Shown here in pieces: positions 37,528 through 45,705 of a stretch of DNA of 64,000 bases; position 1 is the stretch's first letter, and each line of letters opens with the position of its first letter. Below the pieces are notes generated by a model, which was not told where the DNA came from, made no database searches, and saw nothing but the letters and a program-made list of their open reading frames with translations. The DNA comes from an uncultured Opitutaceae bacterium (GTDB taxonomy: Bacteria > Verrucomicrobiota > Verrucomicrobiia > Opitutales > Opitutaceae): positions 1 to 64,000 of the forward strand of contig CAIOZY010000043.1 in NCBI GenBank assembly GCA_903862935.1. Reading direction: 5' to 3'. The translations under genes and the position numbers were made by a program.

Positions 37528-39432
37528 TCATCGTGCCCCCTCCGCCAGGGCCTGGCGCGCCTGATCGAGGTTTGCCCTCGCGATTGGAAAGTCGGGCCGC
37601 AGGCGCAGCGCCGCCTCGAAGTGCTCGATCGCTTCGGGCAGCCGGCCGGCGCGGGCAAGGACCAATCCGAGATTGTTGTGCGCCTCGGGGTCAGCCCCGT
37701 TCAACCGCACCGCCCGCTCGCAGTCCTGGATCGCCCCAGGCAGATCCCCCAGCAGGGCAAACACCGTTCCCAACTCGTTCCAGCTCTCGGCACTGCTGGG
37801 ATCCAGCTGCAGGGCGGACTTGTAGCGGCCGATCGATTCCTCAAGGCGCCCGGCCTTGGCCAAGGCGTAGGCGAGGCTGGCCTGGGCCGGCGCGAAGTTG
37901 GGCTGGCTCTCGGCGGCCGTCGCATACTCCTGAATGGCCCGGTCGAGCTCGCCCTGCTCAAGCAGGACATCCCCGAGTTTCAGCCTCGTCAGGATGAGGC
38001 CTGGCTCCGCCCGGAGCGCCTCCTCGTAATGGTCGGTGGCCTCCCGCGTCCGCCCGAGCCTCCGGAGCAGGTCTCCGCAGTTCGAATGGGCCTCCGAGAA
38101 CCCCGGCTTGAGACGCACCGCCTCGGAGAACTCGCGGAGTGCATCCGCGGGCCTGCCCGCGAGGACGAGCGCGTTCGCCAGATTGTAGCGCACAGGCGCG
38201 GACAAGGGGTTCCGCGCAGCTGCGGCTCCCCAGAGGCTCACTCCGTCCCTGAAGATCCCGGCATAGCCGCGGCTTTCGATCATCAGGACGGCGAGGAGGG
38301 CTCCCACCGCGGCTGCGGCCAGCGGGCGCACCCTCTCGGAGAGCCTGGCCCGGACCCATCCGGCTCCGGCCGCCGCAAGCCCCACGAGGCCGATCAGGGG
38401 AATGTAGGCAAAATGATCGGATACCGGGCTCAGACGCATGAACGACATGGTCAGAAAGCCCAGTACCGGAACGAGGGTGATGACGAAGAATCCGAGCCCA
38501 AACAACCATGGCCGGCCCCAGGTCGTCCTCCGGGACCACAGGACCGTGAAGGCGGCCGCTAACCCGATCCAGGGGATGAACTGCGCCGGCTGCAAAGCTT
38601 TCGCCCAGCCCGGATAAACCGGCATCAGCCCGGCTGGGAAAAGGCACTTGCCTGCGTAGAAGCAGATCGCCATGCCGGCGCCGGCAAGCCGGGACAGGGG
38701 CCCTCCGATCTCGATGTGCTCGGCCCCGATGGCCCTGCTCCACTGGAACCAGATGGTGACCCATCCCAGGACGCCCGATATCGCGAAAAACGGAAGAACG
38801 GCAGCAGCGTCCCTCCTGCCCAGGCGCCCCCTCACCCACCAGGCATGCAGCAGCAGGACGACCGGCAGCATCACGACCGAAGCCTTGCAGAGCATCGCCG
38901 CAAGGAAGGCAGCCAGGGACAGGGCGTAGGCCCTGCGCCCTCCCAAGCCCCGGTCCCAGTTGAGAAAGGCAAGCGCGGACACAAGAAAGAGCGGCAGCGA
39001 CAGCGTGTTCTTCTGCTCGGAAATCCAAGCAACCGACTGGACCGCAACCGGGTGAACGGCGAAAAGGACCCCTCCGAGCCAGGCCAGGTGGACCCCGAGC
39101 CGTGCCAGCAGCCGCCACAGCAGAAGCGCCGCGGCGGCGTGGGCGACCAGACTCACCGCGTGATACCCGAAAGTCTGTCCTCCAAAAAGATGCCATTCCA
39201 GCCACTGAACCGTGGACTTTAGCGGGAGGTAGTCGGGGCCGGGCGGCGCGAACCAGATCTTCGCCAGGCCGCTGCCATCGCGAAGCGTCGGGTTTCCCAC
39301 GACCTCCGACACATCATCCCAGACCCAACCGCCGCGCAGGGATGGCAAATAGACGAAGATCAACGCCAGCAAGATTGCGGCTCCACCGAGAAGCCGGTCT
39401 ATGCGGTCGATGGTATCGCGCCCTTGGGTCAT
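37528..39432 (-). CDS. GT-C-type membrane glycosyltransferase-like protein with C-terminal TPRs (TMTC-like)
   Basis: A 634-residue protein, more distant from the two other full-length copies. The first loop has GGWVWDDVSEVVGNPTLRDG with Asp39-Asp40, and a later loop has HPVAVQSVAWISEQKNTLSL, close to the TMTC pattern of animal O-mannosyltransferases and common in bacterial GT-C/TPR proteins. Membrane part about 1-385; the TPR region (about 400-630) has six or seven repeats. It overlaps the upstream TPR gene by four bases. Probable role: protein O-glycosylation in the envelope; substrate unknown. Confidence 0.82.
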   Translation of the reverse strand: MTQGRDTIDRIDRLLGGAAILLALIFVYLPSLRGGWVWDDVSEVVGNPTLRDGSGLAKIWFAPPGPDYLPLKSTVQWLEWHLFGGQTFGYHAVSLVAHAAAALLLWRLLARLGVHLAWLGGVLFAVHPVAVQSVAWISEQKNTLSLPLFLVSALAFLNWDRGLGGRRAYALSLAAFLAAMLCKASVVMLPVVLLLHAWWVRGRLGRRDAAAVLPFFAISGVLGWVTIWFQWSRAIGAEHIEIGGPLSRLAGAGMAICFYAGKCLFPAGLMPVYPGWAKALQPAQFIPWIGLAAAFTVLWSRRTTWGRPWLFGLGFFVITLVPVLGFLTMSFMRLSPVSDHFAYIPLIGLVGLAAAGAGWVRARLSERVRPLAAAAVGALLAVLMIESRGYAGIFRDGVSLWGAAAARNPLSAPVRYNLANALVLAGRPADALREFSEAVRLKPGFSEAHSNCGDLLRRLGRTREATDHYEEALRAEPGLILTRLKLGDVLLEQGELDRAIQEYATAAESQPNFAPAQASLAYALAKAGRLEESIGRYKSALQLDPSSAESWNELGTVFALLGDLPGAIQDCERAVRLNGADPEAHNNLGLVLARAGRLPEAIEHFEAALRLRPDFPIARANLDQARQALAEGAR

Positions 39433-40178
39433 GGGGAATCCACCGTCTTTGGCCCGTTCCGGGCGAAATCCAAGTTTCGCCTGGCGGCGTCAAAATCGGG
39501 TTTGAGCCTGAGGGCCACCTCATATTGGGAGGCAGCCTCGGCTTGTTTTTCTGCGCGCAGGAGCGCGTTTGCCAAGTTAAAATGGGCCTCAGCGGACTCG
39601 GGGCTCAGGGCGGCGGCCTTCTCAAATGCGGCGATCGCATCGACGGGTCGACCCAAGTCCTGGAGCGAGTTGCCCAAGTTGGTTGCCGCATCAGCGTAGT
39701 CGGGTCTCAGACGAAGGGCCTCCTGCAGGTGGGCGACCGCATCGGTCGGCCTCCCCATCAACAGGCACATGAGCCCCTGGTTGTAGGCGACCTCGGCAAA
39801 GTTCGGCCTGAGCGCCGCGGCATGGCCGTAATGCTCCGCGGCTTGCGCGTAGCGGCCCTGGCTCGCAAGCCTTATGCCTAGGTTGTTATGGGCTATGGCC
39901 AAGTTCTCTCGGGCCTGCGGGTAAGCCGGCTTCAGACGCAGGGCGATGTCGTACTGCAGGATCGCCTCCTCATACAGCCCTGCGCCAACGAGGACCGCCC
40001 CCAGGTTGTTGTGCGCAACCGGGTTTCCGGGCCGCTTTGCGACAGTGTCCTCCCAGATGCCGCGTTCGCTCGAATAGTCCTGGGTGCGGGTTGCGGTGGT
40101 TGCGCCCAGCGCGAGCGCCGCCGCGGCCACCGCGACCGCCGCGGCCTTTGCACCCGATCCTATGTCGTGAACGCTCAT
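39429..40178 (-). CDS. TPR protein, C-terminal half of the GT-C/TPR family
   Basis: A 249-residue protein with one membrane segment (about 9-27, AKAAAVAVAAAALALGATT), the junction RTQDYSSERGIWEDTVAKRPGNPVAHNNLG shared with the paralogues, and about six TPRs. The start ATG 40178 lies four bases after the stop of the upstream GT-C gene; the frame is open upstream but only as the other frame of that gene. It may complement that GT-C protein, which has no TPRs of its own. Confidence 0.78.
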   Translation of the reverse strand: MSVHDIGSGAKAAAVAVAAAALALGATTATRTQDYSSERGIWEDTVAKRPGNPVAHNNLGAVLVGAGLYEEAILQYDIALRLKPAYPQARENLAIAHNNLGIRLASQGRYAQAAEHYGHAAALRPNFAEVAYNQGLMCLLMGRPTDAVAHLQEALRLRPDYADAATNLGNSLQDLGRPVDAIAAFEKAAALSPESAEAHFNLANALLRAEKQAEAASQYEVALRLKPDFDAARRNLDFARNGPKTVDSP

Positions 40179-40182
40179 CGGT

Positions 40183-42444
40183 TCACTGGAGGAGCCCACT
40201 TGCCACAAGCTCCTCGGGCATGTCGCGGCCGAGCTCGGCCGGGGGCCCGTCCAGGGCCCTCGCCAGATCCGAGCCGTCGAGCCGGAACACAAGGATCGAT
40301 CCGTGAAGCTGCACGTCGGGCCCGCGGTGCCTCAGGTACGCCGCGAGCCGGGAAAACCGCAGCGCGTCGAACTCGCCGACATCGCGCAGCAGGTTCCACC
40401 AGTCCTGTGTCGAGCCCCGCCCCAGTGCGGCGGCGCGCGCGCCGGGGTCGTCTCCCATGAGGGGGATCATCTCGGAGCGCAGCGTCTGATAGCGCGCCTC
40501 GAAGCGTCTGTTCCAAGGGCCCCAAGGCGCTTTCAGACTGTATTCCATTTGCTGCAGCACCGTCGCGCTCACTAGGTAGGTTCCCGGGACCAGGCGCAGG
40601 TCCGCAGCGCGCTTCAACCAGATGACCCGGACGAGGCCGGTTGTGTTCACCACCGCCGTGCCCGCCTTTTCGTATTCGGGATGGCTCCTGAGGAACTCGT
40701 CCATTCCGGCCTTAAGACGGTCCGGTTCAAAGTCCGTTGTCATGACCGGGAGGGAACCGGCCGGCTCTTCGCTTGGGGAGGCGCAGTTGGTGACGCTCGC
40801 CCGGACTCCGTAGGCAGCCGGACTGGCACTGCCGAAATACGACAGGGAAAAGGGGCCCTGCCCAGGGTGAGCCTCGATATACTGACGCACAGCCGGCAGG
40901 TCCTGGCCCCAGTCGAGCGAACTGTCCACAAGGTGACGGTATGCCGTGGCCGGGCGCACGAAGCCGTTGAAATAGGCAATGTAGTCGGGAAAGCTCCAGG
41001 CGGTCTCCAGCGCAAGGATGCCCAGCAGGCAGATCGTCGATCGTCGGATCCAGCGCGACCCGGGAAACGCCTCACCCGGGGCTCCGCCCCAGCCCGGGGC
41101 AAGCGCCGTTCCACAAAGAGTGAAGAGGGGGGGATAGACCGCGAGAATGTGGCGGTGGCCTATGTCGAGGTGCCCAAAGCTGGCCGCGGCGCCAGCTATG
41201 GCGATCAGCGTCCACAGGGGAAGCGTCGCATAGATGCCGCGCCCCGCCTGGGCCATAGACGTTGTCCCCTCGCGCCCCCTCACAGCCGCCCAGCGTCTTG
41301 CAGTCGCCAGCCCTGCGAGGCCCATCAGGGCGAGGAGCGCGATCGGGGTCTTAACAAGGAAGGTATAGGGGAAGAAAAGCCGCCAGCCCTGCAGGCTGTG
41401 CTCCCCGTTCCAAAAGGCATCTCTCCAGCGGGAGAACTTCCAGGCGTAGGCGCAGCCGTAGAGGAACCCCTCCGGCAGCACGTGATACCGCCGGGCTGCG
41501 TCGAACACCTGCTGGGGTCCGGCGGAGCGGCTGGTTCCCAGCACCTGTTCCCAGGACGGATCGAACTGCCCCGGCCCGCCGCGTGTTGCCGAGAAAGCCG
41601 AATACCGAAACCCATAGGCCGCCCAGACGACCGCAGCGGCGACCAACGCGACCGCTGCGAACCCCGCAGTGACAGCCGCAGCCTGGACCCATCGCGACCT
41701 AATCTCCCTCCGCCAGCGGCCTGCGGAGGCAGCAAGTGGGCCGCCGCAGGCCACCCGGGCTGCGCCGAGAACCAGAGCAATGGGCGCTACGAGCGCTCCG
41801 GACATCTTGCACACCAGCAGCGCACCGACGGCGAGACCCGCAAGTCCGACCCTAGCCGCGGACAGCTGTCCTAAGACGGCCCAAAGGGCGAGGGCCGCCC
41901 CAAGCAGGCCCAACGCAGCCGCCGCGTCCGAGGTCATCAGGGCCCCATTGGCCAGAATCGTCGGATTGAGAGCGTAGAGCAGCAGTGCGATCATCCCCCC
42001 GGTGCGGCCGGACAGCCGCGCCGCGGCGAGCCATACCGCAAAGCCCAGCGCGACGGCGATCAGCGCGCAGGCTGCCCGGCCCCCGCGCAGCATGGATTCA
42101 AAACTGTTGCCCTGCCGGTAGAACCACGAGTCGGCGACGGCCCACTCTCTCGAGAGTCGCCAGGCTTCGGAATCCCGTCGCGGGGGATCGACCGGGGCGA
42201 GGGCCAGTGGGAGACCCGCCACGCGCTGCGGAAGGTTTCCCGCCTCGGGATTGATCCGGTAGTCGTTCCACCTCCAGTAGGTAAAGCCGCCCGTCGCGTG
42301 AACCAGCTCGTCGTAGGTGGGGCTCTTGTTCCACAGGCTACCCCAAATCAGGAGCCAGAAGCCCGCGAGCACCGCGCCAGCAACCAGGAAGTCCCGGAGT
42401 CCCAGGCGGGGGCTGGCGTCGGAGGGGGTGGGTCCGGCATTCAT
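40183..42444 (-). CDS. GT-C/GT39-like polyprenol-phosphate-sugar glycosyltransferase
   Basis: A 753-residue membrane protein without TPRs. About 11 membrane helices lie in residues 18-520, followed by a soluble extracytoplasmic part (about 520-753). The first loop has WNKSPTYDELVHATGGFTYW with the acidic pair Asp45-Glu46, the catalytic position in PMT/ArnT-type GT-C enzymes; later motifs are NPTILANGALMTSDAAAA and HRHILAVYPPLF. It heads the seven-gene run. ATG 42444 is chosen just before the first helix; an in-frame ATG at 42513 would place the start next to the operator palindrome. Predicted to transfer a sugar onto a protein or lipid; substrate unknown. Confidence 0.8.
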   Translation of the reverse strand: MNAGPTPSDASPRLGLRDFLVAGAVLAGFWLLIWGSLWNKSPTYDELVHATGGFTYWRWNDYRINPEAGNLPQRVAGLPLALAPVDPPRRDSEAWRLSREWAVADSWFYRQGNSFESMLRGGRAACALIAVALGFAVWLAAARLSGRTGGMIALLLYALNPTILANGALMTSDAAAALGLLGAALALWAVLGQLSAARVGLAGLAVGALLVCKMSGALVAPIALVLGAARVACGGPLAASAGRWRREIRSRWVQAAAVTAGFAAVALVAAAVVWAAYGFRYSAFSATRGGPGQFDPSWEQVLGTSRSAGPQQVFDAARRYHVLPEGFLYGCAYAWKFSRWRDAFWNGEHSLQGWRLFFPYTFLVKTPIALLALMGLAGLATARRWAAVRGREGTTSMAQAGRGIYATLPLWTLIAIAGAAASFGHLDIGHRHILAVYPPLFTLCGTALAPGWGGAPGEAFPGSRWIRRSTICLLGILALETAWSFPDYIAYFNGFVRPATAYRHLVDSSLDWGQDLPAVRQYIEAHPGQGPFSLSYFGSASPAAYGVRASVTNCASPSEEPAGSLPVMTTDFEPDRLKAGMDEFLRSHPEYEKAGTAVVNTTGLVRVIWLKRAADLRLVPGTYLVSATVLQQMEYSLKAPWGPWNRRFEARYQTLRSEMIPLMGDDPGARAAALGRGSTQDWWNLLRDVGEFDALRFSRLAAYLRHRGPDVQLHGSILVFRLDGSDLARALDGPPAELGRDMPEELVASGLLQ

Positions 42445-42518
42445 GGCGGCGGCTCTCGCTAAGAGGCTGCGAGCCCTGGACGGTCTTAACGAGCTTTTTT
42501 GGCCAACTCCCATGAAAC

Positions 42519-42530
42519 GGACACGTGTCC
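42519..42530. promoter_or_regulatory. Candidate LacI-family operator, GT-C operon/TonB receptor spacer
   Basis: GGACACGTGTCC is a perfect 12-base palindrome with central CG, matching the core of the 28993 site (GGATACGTATCC) in 10 of 12 positions, the two differences being symmetric. It lies 88 bases before the TonB receptor ATG and 75 bases from the divergent GT-C gene start, in a position to affect either. Confidence 0.72.
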
Positions 42531-42538
42531 TAAAATGG

Positions 42539-42567
42539 TTGACAGCGCCCTTTCAGCTCCGTCCAAT
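42539..42567 (+). promoter_or_regulatory. Candidate sigma-70-type promoter of the TonB receptor operon
   Basis: TTGACA at 42539-42544, then 17 bases, then TCCAAT at 42562-42567 (four of six to TATAAT). It lies just downstream of the palindrome at 42519, so a regulator bound there would touch the upstream edge of polymerase. Promoter calls in GC-rich genomes are weak. Confidence 0.35.
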
Positions 42568-42617
42568 GCCCTCCAGAACAGACTGAGAGTCAGCGTTTCA
42601 ACTCCCTAACTAACCCC

Positions 42618-45600
42618 ATGCAATCCCAACCGCAACTTGGCGGCGCTATGCGCGCCTTTTTCGCCATCGTCGGCAGCGTCATCATCGCGTCCTCCGCGCT
42701 CGCCCAGAGCCCGGCGACCGGAATGATCACGGGCCGGGTGCTCAACGGAGCCAACGGACAGTACCTTGAGAGCGCCCGCATCTCTGTGGTCGGCACCCAG
42801 GCCGAGACCGTGACCAACCTCTACGGTGAATACCGGTTGACAGGCGTCCCGGCCGGGGCGGCCAAGGTCGAGGTCTTCTTCAGCGGCCTGGTGACCCAGA
42901 CCGCCGTCGTCGAGGTCCAGGCCGGCCAAGAGGCCCAGCAGGACTTCACCATGAAGACCGCCGCCCAGACGGCCTCCGGCGAGGTGCTGAAGCTGGACGC
43001 CTTTGTCATCGAGGCCGAGCGCATGACCAACGCCAACGACATCGCGATCAATGAACAGCATTTCGCCCCGAACATGAAGTACGTGATGCCGGCGGCCGCG
43101 TTCGGAACGATCACGGAAGGCAACCTGGGCGAATTCCTGAAGTTCCTGCCCACGGTGACGGTCGACTACAACTCGATGGACGCCCGCTGGATCATGGTGC
43201 AGGGCGTAAGCCCGCGGTACACTTCGGTGACCGTCGACGGGATGCGCATGGCAAGCGCCGCCTCCACGAGCCCAGGCCGGTTCTTCGAACTCGAGCAGGA
43301 TTCGATCCACAACATGGCGCGGGCCGAGGTGTCGGTGTCCCGGACCCCGGACCTGCCTGCCGACGCCCTCGGCGGCTCGATCAACATGGTGAGCCTGAGT
43401 GCGTTCGAGTACACCCACCCGGAACTCGACTATAACTTCAACTTCGTCGGCAACAGCGCCTTCATGGAGTTCGGCAAGACCCCCGGTGCTGTCGACGACA
43501 AGGAGACGATGAAGGTTATGCCGGGCGGCTCGCTGACCGCGATCATGCCGCTGACAAAGAACTTCGGCTTCACCCTGGCGATTCTTGACTCGAACATGTA
43601 CAACCCGCAGTACCGCTCGAATCCGAGTTGGTTCGCCAACGGCACCAATACCGCGCAGGCGGCCTCGAGCCCGTACCTGACGGCCCCCTATCTCGAGAAG
43701 TACACCCTGCAGGACGCGCCGAAGTACACGATCCGCCAGGCCTACTCGGCCCATGCGGAGTGGAAGATCAACAACGAGAACCGGCTGTCGTTTGAGGTCC
43801 AGGAAAACTACTACGACGCTTACGTCCACGCCCGCGGCATCAGCTTCGACACGGGCACGGGCGCCATGGTGGCGGCGGCGATGCCGGCCACGACCGTGGC
43901 CGGCGACTACGGTCAGACCTACACCGACGGGCTGGCCGGAAAGGGCTCGGTCACCATGTACTCGAGCGACCGAAAGAAGTTCGGGCGCACCTTCCACTTC
44001 GGCGCCCGCTTCAACCATGACGGCCCGGTTTGGACGGCCAACGCCGGCTTCGCGTTCTCCCACGCCTCCGCCCACTACGCGGACGCGGCCAACGGCTATC
44101 CCGACGTGATCAGCCTGACGATGAAGAGCGTCACGGTGAACTACGCCGGCCTAGATACGTTCGGCTACATCCGCCCGGGGATCGTCAACGTGTACAACAC
44201 GGCGTCGACCCCCGTGCAGCTCAACCCGTGGAGTTACGCCAACTACAACCTGGCCTCCATCACCTCCGATCCCGCGGATGCGGTCGACGTCATGAAGACC
44301 ATCAAGGGTGACATCAGGCGGGAATTCGAAACCCCCGGCGGCCGGACCACGATGACCCTGGGCGGCCAGATTCAGTATGAGAACCGCGACATTCACGCCC
44401 TCAAGAATGTCTTCAGCTTCCTACCGACCGGAGCGGCGGCTCTCGCGGGCAACTATAACTTCTTGGACAGCGCCTATTCCCGCGTTGCCCCGCCCTGGGG
44501 CTTTCCGCAGGTCCAGTGGGCGAGCAACAACTCGGTCTTCAACTACTTCCAGGCGAACCCGGCCAATTTCTCCCTCGTCCAGACCGGAACGGGCGGGTCG
44601 ATCGCCTACGAGACCATGCAGTCGCCGTACTTCACGGAGGAAATCCCGGCCGTGTATGTCATGGCCGACACGAAGTTGCTGCACAACCGCATCGATCTGG
44701 TCTACGGCGTCCGCTACGAGGAGACCCACGACAAGATATGGGGCGGGCTCTTCAGCCCGAGCGCCGGGTCGACCCTGCCGGCCGGCTCCGCGGCCCAGCT
44801 GCTCGCGCAGTACCAGCCCCGCGCGGCCCATGTGACCCAGAATTACAGCGGCGCCTATCCGAGCATCAACCTGACGTTCAACATCACCGAACAGCTGATC
44901 CTGCGCGCCGCCTACGGGCGGGCCGTCGGACGGCCCGACCTGAACAACATCATCCCCGGGTATGCGACGATCAACACGACCTCCCAGACGATCAGCGCGC
45001 CCAACCCGACCCTGGCGCCCGAGCAGGCGAGCAATTTCGTCGTGGGCGTACAGTACTACCCGGTCAAGGGAGGCGTGTTCGGAGGCGACGTCTTCTCGAA
45101 GAACTTCGCCAACTTCTGGGGAACCGTGACGACCAGCGCCACACCGGCCCTGCTCAGCCAGCTCGGTCTTTCCTCGGACTACCTCGGCTACCAGGTCACC
45201 ACCTCGATGAACTCCGGCACCGCAACGGTACGGGGCATCGATTTGAATTACCGCCAGAGCCTGTACTTCCTGCCGGGATGGGCCAACGGCTTCACCGTCT
45301 TCGCGAACGGGACCGCCCTTCATTTGAGCGGTGCGACAAACGCCGACTTCACCAACTTCATCGCCCGGGAGCTCAACTGGGGCGTCACCTATGCCCAGCC
45401 GCGGTTCTCCATCCAGCTGAACTGGAACTTCCGTGGACGGGAGCGCATGGGAAGCCTGGCCTTTGATCCGTCGGGAGCTGGCTACCAATACATCGAACCC
45501 AGGCTGCAGACCGACGGCGAGATCGGCTTCAACCTGACGAAGAACTGCACGCTCTATCTCAGCGGTCGAAACATCACGAACCAGCCTTGGGATAACCAGA

Positions 45601-45695
45601 TGAACTACAGCCCCAATACGCCCGGCTACGCTAAGGTTCTGCGCCGCGAGTACTTCGGCGCAATCTGGCAGCTCGGCGTCAAGGGCAAGTTCTAA
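42618..45695 (+). CDS. TonB-dependent receptor with carboxypeptidase-like N-terminal domain
   Basis: A 1025-residue outer-membrane receptor. A signal peptide lies at about 11-29 (MRAFFAIVGSVIIASSALA; ATG 42648 is an alternative start). A carboxypeptidase-regulatory-like domain (about 35-110, ITGRVLNGANGQYLESARIS) comes next, then the plug (LGEFLKFLPTVTV, VDGMRMASAAS, RTPDLPADALGGSINM) and a 22-strand barrel. The C-terminus ends with an aromatic residue (GVKGKF), as expected for Bam insertion. With the GH28 gene ten bases downstream, uptake of pectin oligosaccharides is a reasonable inference. No SusD homologue is present, which differs from Bacteroidetes loci. Confidence 0.93.
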   Translation: MQSQPQLGGAMRAFFAIVGSVIIASSALAQSPATGMITGRVLNGANGQYLESARISVVGTQAETVTNLYGEYRLTGVPAGAAKVEVFFSGLVTQTAVVEVQAGQEAQQDFTMKTAAQTASGEVLKLDAFVIEAERMTNANDIAINEQHFAPNMKYVMPAAAFGTITEGNLGEFLKFLPTVTVDYNSMDARWIMVQGVSPRYTSVTVDGMRMASAASTSPGRFFELEQDSIHNMARAEVSVSRTPDLPADALGGSINMVSLSAFEYTHPELDYNFNFVGNSAFMEFGKTPGAVDDKETMKVMPGGSLTAIMPLTKNFGFTLAILDSNMYNPQYRSNPSWFANGTNTAQAASSPYLTAPYLEKYTLQDAPKYTIRQAYSAHAEWKINNENRLSFEVQENYYDAYVHARGISFDTGTGAMVAAAMPATTVAGDYGQTYTDGLAGKGSVTMYSSDRKKFGRTFHFGARFNHDGPVWTANAGFAFSHASAHYADAANGYPDVISLTMKSVTVNYAGLDTFGYIRPGIVNVYNTASTPVQLNPWSYANYNLASITSDPADAVDVMKTIKGDIRREFETPGGRTTMTLGGQIQYENRDIHALKNVFSFLPTGAAALAGNYNFLDSAYSRVAPPWGFPQVQWASNNSVFNYFQANPANFSLVQTGTGGSIAYETMQSPYFTEEIPAVYVMADTKLLHNRIDLVYGVRYEETHDKIWGGLFSPSAGSTLPAGSAAQLLAQYQPRAAHVTQNYSGAYPSINLTFNITEQLILRAAYGRAVGRPDLNNIIPGYATINTTSQTISAPNPTLAPEQASNFVVGVQYYPVKGGVFGGDVFSKNFANFWGTVTTSATPALLSQLGLSSDYLGYQVTTSMNSGTATVRGIDLNYRQSLYFLPGWANGFTVFANGTALHLSGATNADFTNFIARELNWGVTYAQPRFSIQLNWNFRGRERMGSLAFDPSGAGYQYIEPRLQTDGEIGFNLTKNCTLYLSGRNITNQPWDNQMNYSPNTPGYAKVLRREYFGAIWQLGVKGKF

Positions 45696-45705
45696 GGTAT
45701 TCCTG

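Noticed and set aside
31415-40178. CRISPR array or DNA tandem repeat in the TPR region
   Set aside because: The regular 102-base periodicity comes from 34-residue TPR units in coding sequence; the DNA repeats are divergent and there are no spacers.
31415-42444. Phage, transposon or secretion system
   Set aside because: No integrase, transposase, att repeats or secretion components are seen anywhere in the window.
42606-44075. Long minus-strand reading frame inside the TonB receptor gene
   Set aside because: Overlaps the well-supported receptor; the translated product is low-complexity and matches no family.
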